A stretch of DNA of 64,000 nt from Semisulcospira habei (taxonomy: Eukaryota > Mollusca > Gastropoda > Semisulcospiridae). How positions within the stretch are numbered: the first letter of the stretch is position 1; each line of letters begins with the position of its first letter. The DNA is taken from assembly GCA_036245525.1 (NCBI GenBank), contig BTPG01000005.1, positions 116,854,619-116,918,618 of the forward strand, given 5' to 3'. Shown in pieces: positions 10,616 through 19,645 of this stretch. Both the position numbers and the translations under genes were made by a program. Below the pieces are notes generated by a model. It had not been told where the DNA came from and did not search any database. It saw only the letters and a list, made by a program, of their open reading frames with translations.

Positions 10616-11255
10616 GGGCTCACCTGCTACACTAAGTCTAGTGATGTGTGTGTGTGTGCGTATGTTTACCGCTCTGGTAACAGCTGGTCAAAGCATTTAT
10701 AGCAGCCATAGTGAAACTCCTTGTGGAGATAGCGTTGGCCAGGAACGCAGCATGACGAACATGCGTTGCAAGACAAGGAACTGGCGTTTCAAGCCAGTGA
10801 CCCGGAACTAGCCCAGGGGAGGCAACCCTGGTTGCTCTTTTATTTCCCCTCGGATTGTATCCTTGAGTGCTCATGGCTATCGGTATAGTTGGCAGGGTAG
10901 TAAGACTGATTCCTAATAGTAATGTCATCTGGTAAAGTTGAGGAAAAATGATGATTTGAGCATTCACGGATTGAAAATGCAAGTTGTTTCTACAGTTTGT
11001 GCACCTGTAATGCGTGTAACCCATGATGGTCTATCAATAAATAGCCACAAGAACCAGTTTTCGCACACTTTTTAACTGTTGATGCCATGGGCATGAAAAT
11101 GGGAAAAAAATGTGAATCGCTGAAATGTTCATTTCAAAAGTTCATTGCGATTTTATTTAAATTCTTGTGCATGCAGCTACTGGTAGTGCATGATAAAATC
11201 TGCATGTAGTTCTAACAGATCAAAATCGCAGTCTAAAAGTGCATTAAAAGTGTAT
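10616..11255. other. Intronic sequence
   Basis: No exon is recognised. It contains a short GT run (10644-10658), a degenerate ATTCCTAATAGTAATG box near 10910 and a weak core C-like stretch with TGTGCATGCAG near 11165. Confidence 0.35.
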
Positions 11256-11325
11256 TTAACCCCCTTGTGCATGCAGTCATTGGTGCTGTAAACAGTACCA
11301 GTGGCTGCATGCACAGGGAGGTTAC
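11256..11325. mobile_element. Palindromic element, core C (copy C1)
   Basis: TTAACCCCCTTGTGCATGCA on the left is mirrored by GGCTGCATGCACAGGGAGGTTAC on the right, with a ~20 base loop containing GTACCAGT. The left end is a perfect TTAA. Confidence 0.7.
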
Positions 11326-11344
11326 AAGTTCATTAAAAGTTCAT

Positions 11345-11408
11345 CTGAACCCTCTTGTGCATGAATCCACCTGTACAAGTGGCTGTATGCACAGTGGGGG
11401 TAGAGTTT
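11345..11408. mobile_element. Palindromic element, core C (copy C2, degenerate)
   Basis: ACCCTCTTGTGCATG and GGCTGTATGCACAGTGGGGGT are inverted partners around a short loop. This copy lies directly after C1. Confidence 0.55.
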
Positions 11409-11814
11409 AAACAACGTGAAATAAACACAAACTGATCATGAGCTGTTACCAGTAAAGAGGTCAAGACCACACTTTTCTGTGTAAAATGAATGCACTACAA
11501 CTGGTACAAACTATGGATAAGAAAACTAGAAGATCTGGGTCCCCTAGCATTTTTCAGCATCCAAATTTCACTGAATTTTGTTGGTTGGGTTTTAATCATT
11601 TTTGCTTTTGTTTTTGTACATGTATCCTGGCCACACTTTAGTCTAAAAATTGTCACTGCAGGCACCAACGTGCTAGCAATCAGTGGCAGAAAGAATTATA
11701 TAGTTATTAAATAACGGATTACGGAAACAAAAACAAATTAGTGTGGTATATTTTACCAGTAACTGCAATCATTGTCAATATTCGACTTTTCTTATCATTA
11801 TCACTTTTTTCTAC

Positions 11815-12310
11815 AGTATTGAAAATACGGTGGACTTTGAAATGGGGCTGGTCGAAACGCATTCCGGAGCATGCACATGATGTTTTTGGCTTGTGTGGCA
11901 GAAATTCTGGCAAAGAAGTAACAAGATAAAAATGACGTCACATCTAGACCTTGATAGAGAACGTCTTTTTGGCGACAAAGCGCTGCATATAATTATATGT
12001 GTATGTGTGTGTGTGTGTATGTGACAGTGACTAAAGCCCGCGTTTGAGAACGGACAAGCTTGAAATTTTAGGATATTGTTCCTAAAAGAATTATCTTGAG
12101 ACCTCTATTTCGATGTTTTGATTAAAATGCTCATTGGCGAGAAAATGGCCGTTTCACAAAAACCGGTTGATCCATACTGGAGTCCGTAATTTTTTTTTAA
12201 TTTTTACTAGACATTTTGCATATAGCTAGATAAAAGGGACACATTGAATGAGTTCATTAACCAGCATTGTACCTCTCGAACTTTTTGAGTGATAATTAAA
12301 TATTTTTTGA
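11815..12310 (+). mobile_element. ~500 bp repeat, right copy of an inverted pair
   Basis: This is the inverted counterpart of 8095-8640. It shares GGAGCATGCACATGATG, the TGGCAGAAATTCTGGCAAAG block, AAGCTTGAAATTTTAGGATA and the terminal AGTGATAATTAAATA. Its GT stretch is much shorter (12000-12022). It lies in the intron between the third and fourth FRRS1-like coding exons. Confidence 0.75.
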
Positions 12311-12319
12311 AAAAAATAT

Positions 12320-12735
12320 ATTTTCACGTTTTGGGGATTAATTTCACGGATTATATGGGTTAATCTTAAATTGATGAAAACATTCTTCTCATTAATAATC
12401 GCATACAGTATTTACTTAAGCCTACAGTTTGTGTTGATCAGAGGTTGGTTTAGAGAGGAGAAAAATGGATCAGCATAATATTAATAAGCCTAAAAATATG
12501 AACAATTCTGACAGTTCCTAATAGATAAACGCATCTGAGCTCCAAACAATACGGTAGACTTTGGGATGAAATCCTCATCTTGTTATTATTTATTACATTA
12601 ACAATAACAAACATGAAAGGCAAAGCCCTTATGGCTCATGTGTATGACTGATCCACACGTGACAATAAGTAAAGTGATGGCTTCTGCACCAACAAAATCT
12701 ATGTTTTCTCAAAATTTAATCAGTTTTCACACATC
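12320..12735. other. Intronic AT-rich sequence
   Basis: Nothing coding is seen. A TACGGTAGACTTTGG box at about 12550 repeats the edge motif of the ~500 bp repeat. Confidence 0.35.
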
Positions 12736-12739
12736 TGTC

Positions 12740-13308
12740 AAACCCCCGTTACCCTTGACCTTTGTGATGAGTCAACTAAATTAGTATACACATGAAGGTC
12801 TTATCATCAGCTACCTTTCTGCCAAATTTGATTGAAAAATTTGCAAAAATGTTGATAATAAAGTTCTACAATTCTATCAAAAATTGGCATTTTATACACA
12901 TTTACCGACCTCTTGTGACCCTTGACCTTTTCTAATGGGTCATCCAAATTAGTATGTATAGATAGGTCTTACCATCAGGTATCTCTGTACCAAGTTTGGG
13001 TTTAAAGTTGTGAATAGTACTTTAGAAAAAAAATTTTCTTGTCAAAATATGGCCATTTTTTACCTATTTTCTGAGCTTTTGTGACCATTGACCTTTCCAA
13101 GAGGTCATCCAAATTAGTATGCATAGATATGTCTTACCATCAGGTATCTCTGTTGCAAGTTTGGGTTTGAAATTGTAAATAGTATTTGAGAAAAAAAAAT
13201 CTGTCAAAATATGGCTATTTTGGACCTATTTCCCCCCCCCCCCCCCCCCCCCCCCCCCCTTCCGAGTTCTTGTGACCCTTGACCTTTCCAAGGGATCAAT
13301 CAAATTAG
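12740..13308. repeat. Tandem ~166 bp units rich in TGACCTTTGACCTT-type motifs
   Basis: Four units start near 12749, 12915, 13081 and 13272 with variants of GTGACCCTTGACCTTTCC. Each is followed by GGTCATCCAAATTAGTATGC and TACCAAGTTTGGGTTT. A poly-C run (13231-13259) interrupts the third unit. The last unit is cut by the LINE fragment 13309-14046 and resumes at 14047. The unit layout recalls bivalve pearl/Helentron-type repeats; that assignment is tentative. Confidence 0.75.
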
Positions 13309-14046
13309 TATAATAAAAATAATAATAAATAATAATTACGGTATTTATAATGCGCTTATCTTATAATAATTATAACTCTAAGCGCTCACTCACAACTCGC
13401 ACACGCATGCGCATGCTTTAGACAATGACTCGCATACCACAAATAGTGAAAATACATTACGACGGTCAGCTTGGGGTGGGGAGTGTGGTGATATAGTGCT
13501 AGAACTGTTGAAAGAGGTGAGTTTTGAGGGCAGACTGGAAGGAGGAGAGAGAGTGTTTCTGACGGAGAGAGTGGGAGAGTGTTCCAGGTGGATGGATCGT
13601 ATACTGAGAAGGAGCGGGGGCCGAAAGTGCCGAGTTTGGTGCGGGGGATGAGGAGGTGGAGAGGGTCGCAGGCGGAGCGGAGGGAGCGGGAAGGAGTGTA
13701 GGGGTGAAGTAAGTTGGAGAGATAGGCAGGAGCATAGTTGTTCAGGGATTTGTAGCAGAGAGACAGAATCTTGTATTGGATGCGTTGGGGGATGGGGAGC
13801 CAGTGAAGGAGCTTGAGCAGGGAGTGATGTGGTCGGATTTTTTCTTTCTGAGGACAAGGCCCAGCATTGTTCTGGACACGCTGGAGAGTGAGAGTGGTGG
13901 AGTGAGGAAGGCCGGAAAGGAGAGAGTTGCAGTAGTCGATGCGAGATAAGATGAGAGAGACAGCGAGTTTGGTGGCAGCTTCGGTAGTGAGGTATTTTCT
14001 GATCTGACTGATGTGGCGGAGGTGGAAATAACATGCCTGGGCCGTG
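13309..14046 (-). mobile_element. L2/CR1-group LINE 3' fragment
   Basis: Read on the minus strand, two or three frames together give YLTTEAATKLAVSLILSRI-like, LLKLLHWLPIPQRIQYK-like and STFGPRSFSVYGPSTWN-like peptides. These belong to the C-terminal half of an L2/CR1-type reverse-transcriptase protein. The 3' end has the AAGCGCATTATAAATACCG stem region and an ATT-rich tail at 13309-13340. It is 5' truncated and frameshifted. Confidence 0.8.
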
Positions 14047-14226
14047 GCCGTATGTATAGAAAGGTCTTACCATCAGGTATTTTTGTACCAAGTTTGGGTT
14101 TGCAGTTGTAAATAGTATTTGAGAAAAAAAATTATGTCAAAATATCAAAATATAGCTATTTATATAGCCGGACGGACAACCACTGGCCCAGAACATACTC
14201 ACTTTTGCTTCGCACGTGAGCCAAAA
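14047..14226. repeat. Remainder of the TGACCTT-type repeat with its terminal segment
   Basis: It continues the unit interrupted at 13308 (GTATGTATAGAAAGGTCTTA) and ends with CTCACTTTTGCTTCGCACGT followed by GAGCCAAAAA, the family's terminal segment. Confidence 0.7.
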
Positions 14227-14285
14227 ATAGTAACACCTACATATTTTCATGGTGAAAACATCACTCTATGCTAAACTTTCACACA

Positions 14286-14505
14286 TTAACCCATTTAGAC
14301 CCACAGCCACACTTCACAAATTTTGGAGGAATTACCTAACGACTGTTTTCCATTTTGCAATGGATTGACATGGATTGACCATGATAATTCAAGGGTAGAG
14401 CCAGATTGGCTTGGCGTCTGAAGGTGCCAAGCCAATCTGGCACTACCCTTGAATTATCATGGTCAATCCAATCTTGCTGTAGGGCATCGGGGCTAAATGG
14501 GCTAA
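14286..14505. mobile_element. Palindromic TTAA element, core A
   Basis: The outer ends TTAACCCATTTAGACCC and GGGGCTAAATGGGCTAA are inverted. The inner palindrome 14371-14469 has arms of about 46 bases, starting TGGATTGACCATGATAATTC. The element is 220 bp and lies in the intron just downstream of the third FRRS1-like coding exon. Confidence 0.75.
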
Positions 14506-14570
14506 ACATGTGAAGTGTTTCACCCTAAGTGCATGCTACATTTGTAAGAAGTTAAAGTTGTCTTTCTTAC

Positions 14571-14659
14571 CTGAAAACGACAGGTCCCTCATCAGTAGCA
14601 GGTGGTGTCCACTTGAAGGACACGGACGCCTTATCACTGGCGCTGTTGTGTGTTCTTAA
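14571..14659 (-). CDS. FRRS1: FRRS1-like gene, third coding exon (Reeler domain)
   Basis: This 89-base exon lies between an acceptor ending AAAACAG (AG at 14661-14660) and a CAG/GTAAGA donor. It enters in phase 0 and leaves in phase 2. It encodes THNSASDKASVSFKWTPP and then DEGPVVF, the late Reeler strand pattern in which a THxSAS-K motif is followed by an aromatic F-x-W-x-x-P strand. The final Arg codon is split (AG/G) and is completed by the exon at 9629. The acceptor is weak in pyrimidines, so the exact 5' edge could shift by a few codons. The domain match and downstream phase are firm. Confidence 0.8.
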
Positions 14660-14808
14660 CTGTTTTATACAAAACAATATTTAATTAATTTATTCATTAT
14701 CTAATTAATTATTTCTCTCAATTCCTATACACAGTATAAATTTTATATATGTATTTATTATACACACATCAATTTCATCCTAATTTCAATAATCAGTGAA
14801 TCAGTATA

Positions 14809-14911
14809 TTAACCCCTTAACTGCCCAGGCAAGATGTACACTACCCAGCTAAAATAGACATACACTCTTATGAGCCCCTGCAGTTGCAGGGGCTCATGGG
14901 ATTTTGTGTCA
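14809..14911. mobile_element. Palindromic TTAA element, core B (partial, degenerate)
   Basis: It begins TTAACCCCTTAACTGCCC. The hairpin ATGAGCCCCTGCA/TGCAGGGGCTCAT lies at 14870-14897. The longer arms of core B have decayed and the right outer end is not clear. Confidence 0.5.
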
Positions 14912-15613
14912 TTGTTAGTCTTATGTTTTTTATGCCTAATTTTGTGGCATTTACATCTGTGCTTTTTACACGAATGTTGATCAGTGTGCAGTTGATCATT
15001 TCAGACACATATTTCGTGATCACTGGCAGAGAAGATATTACATTTTGACTTTAAGATAAATACTCAAGACAGTTCAAGACAGTAAGACAGTTCAAAATGC
15101 TTGATGCAGAGGTCATTTACACACGCAACCCTGGTTCAACCAGAGTAGAGTTGAACCTGAGCTGAAACCAGGTTGATGCGTTTACACTTGCATTTGGAAC
15201 TGGGGTTGACTTGCCAACATGACATGACAAAGCATTTTAGGAATGCATCATGGTGCCCTCCTGCACAAGACAACACATTACCTGGCTGTTCTCATGATGT
15301 TCTTTGGCTCTTGCAGTTGGATGGTGACCATCTTTCTTTTTATCAACTTCAATTATTTTCTATGTACTATTTCTTGCGGCATAGAAAGAGACAATCTCAA
15401 ACGCAAGATTCAAGCTACTTGAGATTAGGATACTGTATTGAACCAATTACAACCAGAAGGTGATTTTTTTTTTTTATTTGCTTATTGTCCACGTTTATTG
15501 TTCTGGTGGCTGTAAGTACTGGTACAAGAAGGTTACACCAAAATTAAAATAAACTATTAAAATGGGAATTAATACTGCAAACAACACTACAAATATCAAA
15601 TCAAAAGGCTTAC

Positions 15614-15753
15614 ACCAGTGCAGACAACTCTTGTATCAGTTGGAGTGTCGAAACTGCCAATCTCGGTATTCTGATCTTTAGTGGTCTCTGCGTGACGAGC
15701 CGTTAGTAAAAATCCCTTGAATTTTGTCCCTGCAACACTTGGCTGCAGGGTTA
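15614..15753 (-). CDS. FRRS1: FRRS1-like gene, second coding exon (middle of Reeler domain)
   Basis: The exon has an acceptor ending TTCAACAG (AG at 15755-15754) and a donor GTAAGC at 15613-15608. It is 140 bases long. Two bases complete the valine codon split by the phase 1 intron, and 46 codons follow, ending in phase 0. The translation contains the Reeler signature FKGFLLTARHAE, then IGSF and a VVCTG segment with the conserved Cys. This is the central beta-sheet part of the Reeler domain (residues about 70-116 of the joined protein). It is only visible after splicing and has no long ORF of its own. Splice sites, phase and domain order all agree with the exons on either side. Confidence 0.85.
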
Positions 15754-16919
15754 CTGTTGAAAAAGGAAATACTGGGATGAATCAACGGTTTTTAAAATCA
15801 CAGATCTATATTGTGAAGAGATGGCTTCACTATACTCTTGAGACAAGCAGTAAATTTCCAATACATGTATATTAACAAAGAAAATTTGTTTGTTGTTATA
15901 TGACCCATTCTCAAAGGTGAACACCGAAGTGTGACACAAACTCAAATTTATTAAAATGCTTTGAAACTTGACTATTTAATGTCTGTGGCATGTTTTATCA
16001 TTCTAGTTTCCCAAACAGTGTTTGAAAAGATAATCTTTGATTCTATAGTGATGTCAGAGCCCTTCAAACATCCAAAATCTTTAGTGATCGGAGGTTACTG
16101 ATGACATGAAATATTATCAAACTGATCCAAAAGAAAATAAGCACACTGGTAAGTGTGCATCTTTTAACTCCAGCACAGAAAGAACTAATATGATTAAAAC
16201 CATACCAGAAAATTCTGATTTGTTTACATCACATTATGCAAAATCACCTTAGCAATAACAAAACAGAATCTGTGCTTAGTAATATTGTCATTTATTACAG
16301 ATGCACAAACAAAAACAAAATAAATCAAGAAATTATCTACCTTAACCATAAAAACAGATTTCCATGTCACCATCACATCCACAACATAATATTGAAGTCT
16401 GAGTGTAAACCCACTGTCAAAAATGAAAGCTATCAACAGACACATAGACACCAAAATCGAGATCAATGGAGCTCGGACTGTGTGTCCGAGAGCATGCACA
16501 GAATTAGTTTGGACGATATTTTGTCATTAAGAGCATCCCTGTCATTCTCAACTTTCTCTTTCAATTTCACACAACACCGTTCTCAAAACTGGTTCCTTGC
16601 TAACTACGCACGACCATCACATTGAACAATACCTTAGAGAGATTTTACCGCAGTACGTCAATTTCTTCATTACGATCAGTAGGATTTTTTCAGATCAGCG
16701 TGAATGTGTGCGGACGTTATAAAAAATGTTCGGATGAAACGCATAAAATCATAATAACAGAAACAGAAAATCATCTACCATGCCTTGTCTTCGCCATTTG
16801 CAGTGAAAAGTAAAGGTTAAGCATCCAGGCCATCGATCAGTACAAATGAAAATCAGAACTTCCCAGTCAGATGCATTTTGTGGTGGAAATTCAACTTGTT
16901 TATTAATGGGAGTTCCACC
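15754..16919. other. Intronic sequence between FRRS1-like coding exons 1 and 2
   Basis: No exon or repeat is recognised. The AT-rich open frames near 16224-16625 on both strands show no recognisable protein. Confidence 0.4.
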
Positions 16920-17357
16920 CCCAACTCCCCCCCCTTTCTGAGGTGTCATCCAAATTAGTATGCATAGATGGCTATTTTTCAAATATTTCCTAAGCTCTTG
17001 TGACCCTTGAGCTTTCAACCTGATCAACCAAATTAGTATGCATAGAAAGGTCTTACCAGGTATCTTTGTACCAATTTTGGGTTTAAAGTTGTGAATAGTA
17101 TTTGAGGAAAAATCAATTTTGTCAAAATATAGCTTTTTTTTTACCTATTTCCTCATCCCTTATGACCTTGACCTTTGAGAGAGGTCACTCAAATTGGTAT
17201 GATTAGAAAGGTCTTGCCACAAAGTATCCTTGGGCCAAGTTTGAAGACTGTGGTTTGAATAGTCTCTGAGAAAATGCCAACGTTAAAGTTTACCACAGAC
17301 ACAGACGACCAATGACCCAGAACATAGACTCGCTTTTGCTTCGCACATGAGCCAAAA
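16920..17357. repeat. TGACCTT-type repeat, second locus
   Basis: Two to three diverged units (GTGACCCTTGAGCTTT at about 17001, ATGACCTTGACCTTTGAG at about 17162, each followed by CAAATTAGTATG-like text) end in the terminal segment CTCGCTTTTGCTTCGCACAT and GAGCCAAAAAG. It lies in the intron between the first and second FRRS1-like coding exons. Confidence 0.7.
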
Positions 17358-17810
17358 AGTACTACACCTAATCTATCCATGGAAAGGGCTTGTTGGGGGA
17401 AAAAATCGCAGTGAAAGGTTTGTCTTTACTTGTTTCCTCAGTAAGGGCTCATGCATCATGCTTGGAAGCTGCCAAAATTACATTTTTGTCTAATTCACCC
17501 ACAGCAAACTACACTTTCGGAAGAATAATGAAGTCATGCTTGTTATATAATGTAATTCTTCATTTAATACACAACACATTGATACACAATGGAATGTGTC
17601 AGTGCAATATACATAATGCTAATGCTTGAGTGACAAACATATGGTCAATGTTCAGTGCTTTCACCTTTTCAAAATGGGACATAGTTGGCTGTCAAGATAA
17701 TTTTGAAATTTTGACCTGCAGCTGAAGGTGTTAATTAGTCAAATCATTTTTTAATGGGCTATAGTTTTTATGGACTGGCATGTTACTGTCTCATCCATAC
17801 ATCCAAAAAT

Positions 17811-17880
17811 GAACTCTCCACTGCATGCAGCCACCAGTCTTTCAAACATTATCGATGACTGGATGCACAAGGCGTTTAAT
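17811..17880. mobile_element. Palindromic element, core C (copy C3)
   Basis: On the minus strand it reads ATTAAACGCCTTGTGCATCC and is mirrored by GGCTGCATGCAGTGGAG. The element lies just past the donor of the first FRRS1-like coding exon. Confidence 0.55.
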
Positions 17881-17914
17881 ACAAAGTAAGTTATCACTAA
17901 CACTACTGACTTAC

Positions 17915-18173
17915 CCGTTAGTGCAGATCCACATGGCGAATAAGTACTGGGAGAAACTGAAATAATGTAAGGTGAAGTTGTGGACTGTTGTGTTGCTCCG
18001 TGGCCCACAGACGGATTTAGCCCGTTAGTGCAAGCACTTGTATCAGCACCAGTTGAATATGCAGCTGTGAGGGATGTCAGACAGGCGAGAAACACCCAGC
18101 GGAAAAGAGTCCCAACCTCCATCTCTCTTCTCTTACAATCTTTCACCCCGGAGAGGCTGCTGATGACTGTAGC
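17915..18173 (-). CDS. FRRS1: FRRS1-like gene, first coding exon (signal peptide, start of Reeler domain)
   Basis: This exon begins a ferric-chelate-reductase-1-like protein, a family whose members usually combine an extracellular Reeler domain, a DOMON domain and a cytochrome b561 transmembrane part thought to move electrons across membranes. The exon is preceded on the minus strand by a pyrimidine-rich acceptor ending TTTTCAG at 18174-18175. The ATG is at 18122-18120, and the exon ends at 17915 before the donor GTAAGTCAG. The coding part is 69 codons plus one base (phase 1). Residues 1-21 form a good secretion signal, with hydrophobic core VFLACLTSLTAA. Reeler hallmarks follow: an early Cys, GHG, then SPYIISVSPSTYSP. 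The frame stays open upstream of this ATG to the acceptor, so an earlier start in another exon is possible; the signal peptide favours this one. The upstream exon was not found. The symbol is by similarity only. Confidence 0.82.
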
Positions 18174-18224
18174 CTGAAAATGAAGTATAACAAGATTGCA
18201 TCTGTTCATAAACAACGTTCACCC

Positions 18225-18676
18225 TTAACGATTCACTGCCAGTGGCCGCAGATTGTGTTTCTGAAATCTTCCTTAACTCATTCTACCCCAAACACACCAC
18301 AGCAAAATATGGATCGACCATGATAGTTCAAGGGTGATGCCAGAATAGCTTGGCGCCTATGGGCGCCAAGCTATTCTGGCATCACCCTTGAACTATCATG
18401 GTCGATCTGTGTCCTGCATTGCAATGCAGTCCTCGGAGAACGGCAAAATTTGGGGAGTTCGGTCTTGGGGTACAATGAGTTAATTTATGCAATTCATGCA
18501 AAAGAGCCCCAGCCATCCAAGGAACATGGATATAATGGGGGGGGGGAGGGGGGGGGGGGGGTCAGCAAGAGGAATAGATCCACATGAGCCCCCGCATCTG
18601 TGGGGGCTCATGGGATTTATGCCTCTTGCAGCTGCATGTGATTGGTGATCAATTTTCTTGGCATTGAAGGGCTTAA
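18225..18676. mobile_element. Palindromic TTAA element, core B, interrupted by a core A element
   Basis: The outer ends are TTAACGATTCACTGCC (TTAA 18225-18228) and GGCATTGAAGGGCTTAA (TTAA 18673-18676). The core B hairpin 18565-18629 has arms starting GCAAGAGGAATAGATCC. Left-side text such as GTGTTTCTGAAATC and GCCATCCAAGGAACATGG matches other B copies. A complete core A element (18273-18483) sits inside it, with TTAA on both sides. Confidence 0.78.
18273..18483. mobile_element. Palindromic TTAA element, core A, nested in a core B element
   Basis: This 211 bp unit is bounded by TTAA at 18273-18276 and 18480-18483. The outer inverted repeats are TTAACTCATTCTACCCCAA and TTGGGGTACAATGAGTTAA. The inner palindrome 18312-18407 has arms of about 46 bases around a small loop. 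Confidence 0.82.
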
Positions 18677-18896
18677 CCCATATACTGAGCTAAAAGCTTC
18701 AAATTTGTACACTGCCAAATATGCAAGCTACATTACAGTACTTACAGATATGGATATATAGACCAAATGCTTTAGTTCAAGGGTGGTGCCAGAATGGCTT
18801 GGCGCCTAGAGGCGCCAAGCTATTCTGGCACTACCCTTGAACTATTTTAGTCAAACTTATTTCACACACGGGTGTATTCCGAATGATAAGGGTTAA
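18673..18896. mobile_element. Palindromic TTAA element, core A, second subfamily
   Basis: It shares its left TTAA (18673-18676) with the preceding element and ends in TTAA 18893-18896. The outer ends are TTAACCCATATACTGAGC and TGATAAGGGTTAA. The inner hairpin is 18771-18846. The same flanks recur at 23936-24168 and 56115-56345, which defines this subfamily. Confidence 0.78.
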
Positions 18897-18975
18897 ACAA
18901 TAACCCCCTTGCATGCATGCATCCCAATTAGGTATCCATTTATAGTACCAATGGCTGCAAGCACAAGGGCGTTAA
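18897..18975. mobile_element. Palindromic element, core C (copy C4)
   Basis: ATAACCCCCTTGCATGCATG is mirrored by ATGGCTGCAAGCACAAGGGC, ending in TTAA 18972-18975. It follows directly on the preceding A element. Confidence 0.6.
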
Positions 18976-19052
18976 GCACTAAGGCTGAAATTCCTAAATG
19001 TTGGAGTTGCCTTTGTAACACTATACTTGCCAGTTCAGGAGATTGTGGCAAT

Positions 19053-19265
19053 CCGACCAGGACTTTTCAAGGGTTGTGCCAGAATAGCTTGGTGTCTCAA
19101 GGTGTTGGGATATTCTGGCATCACCCTGAACTATCATGGTTAAGTTCAAGGGCAGTTCAAAATATAGATAGACCAAATTGCAGTTCAAGAAACTTAGAAT
19201 AGAACCAGAGGCGACAAGCTATTCTGGTACTGTGGCTGCACCATCCTTGAACTATCCTGGTCAAA
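19053..19265. repeat. Two decayed core A palindromes
   Basis: 19053-19141 has TTCAAGGGTTGTGCCAGAAT against ATTCTGGCATCACCCTGAAC. 19142-19265 keeps only pieces (GCGACAAGCTATTCTGG, CCATCCTTGAACTATCC). No complete ends are seen. Confidence 0.55.
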
Positions 19266-19337
19266 ACAACTCCGCGTCATGTGTAACTTGTAAGAGCTTA
19301 ACCAGTTAAATCATGATGGTAAAACAATCCAGGACAT

Positions 19338-19446
19338 GGATTAACCATAACAGTTCAAGGCTAGTGCCAGATTTGCCTGGCACCTTCTTAGATGCTATTC
19401 TAATCTGGCACAATCCTTGAACTACCACAGACGATTCATCTCCTGC
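19338..19446. repeat. Decayed core A palindrome
   Basis: GGATTAACCATAACAGTTCA and AGTGCCAGATT are mirrored by AATCTGGCACAATCCTTGAA and a CATCTCCTGC right flank. Confidence 0.55.
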
Positions 19447-19550
19447 ACATTGTAGGGTACTATCATATTTTTTGGTAAATTTAAAATAGATAACCTTGTG
19501 AATTATTTTTATTTATAGGGCCACTGCAAGTTGTGTGAAAGGGCATGAAA

Positions 19551-19645
19551 TTAACCCTTTGCAGGCTGTCAGCCACACTTTTTGTCTTGAAGATTTCTGC
19601 AGGAATCATTGAGATATATAGCCTTAATGACAGGCAAAGAGTTAA
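19551..19645. mobile_element. TTAA element, core D (decayed)
   Basis: It is bounded by TTAA at 19551-19554 and 19642-19645 (95 bp). The left end TTAACCCTTTGCAGGCTGTC and right end GACAGGCAAAGAGTTAA are inverted. The loop keeps GCAGGAATCATTG. Confidence 0.6.

Noticed and set aside
8095..12310. A single 4.2 kb DNA transposon with ~500 bp terminal inverted repeats
   Set aside because: The interval contains two phase-matched exons of the FRRS1-like gene, so two separate insertions in opposite orientation are simpler than one transposon.
13390..14091. 233-codon minus frame
   Set aside because: It is the wrong frame of an L2/CR1 RT fragment; the true peptides appear in other frames. The same applies to 43289-43573, 48631-49425 and 63579-63986.
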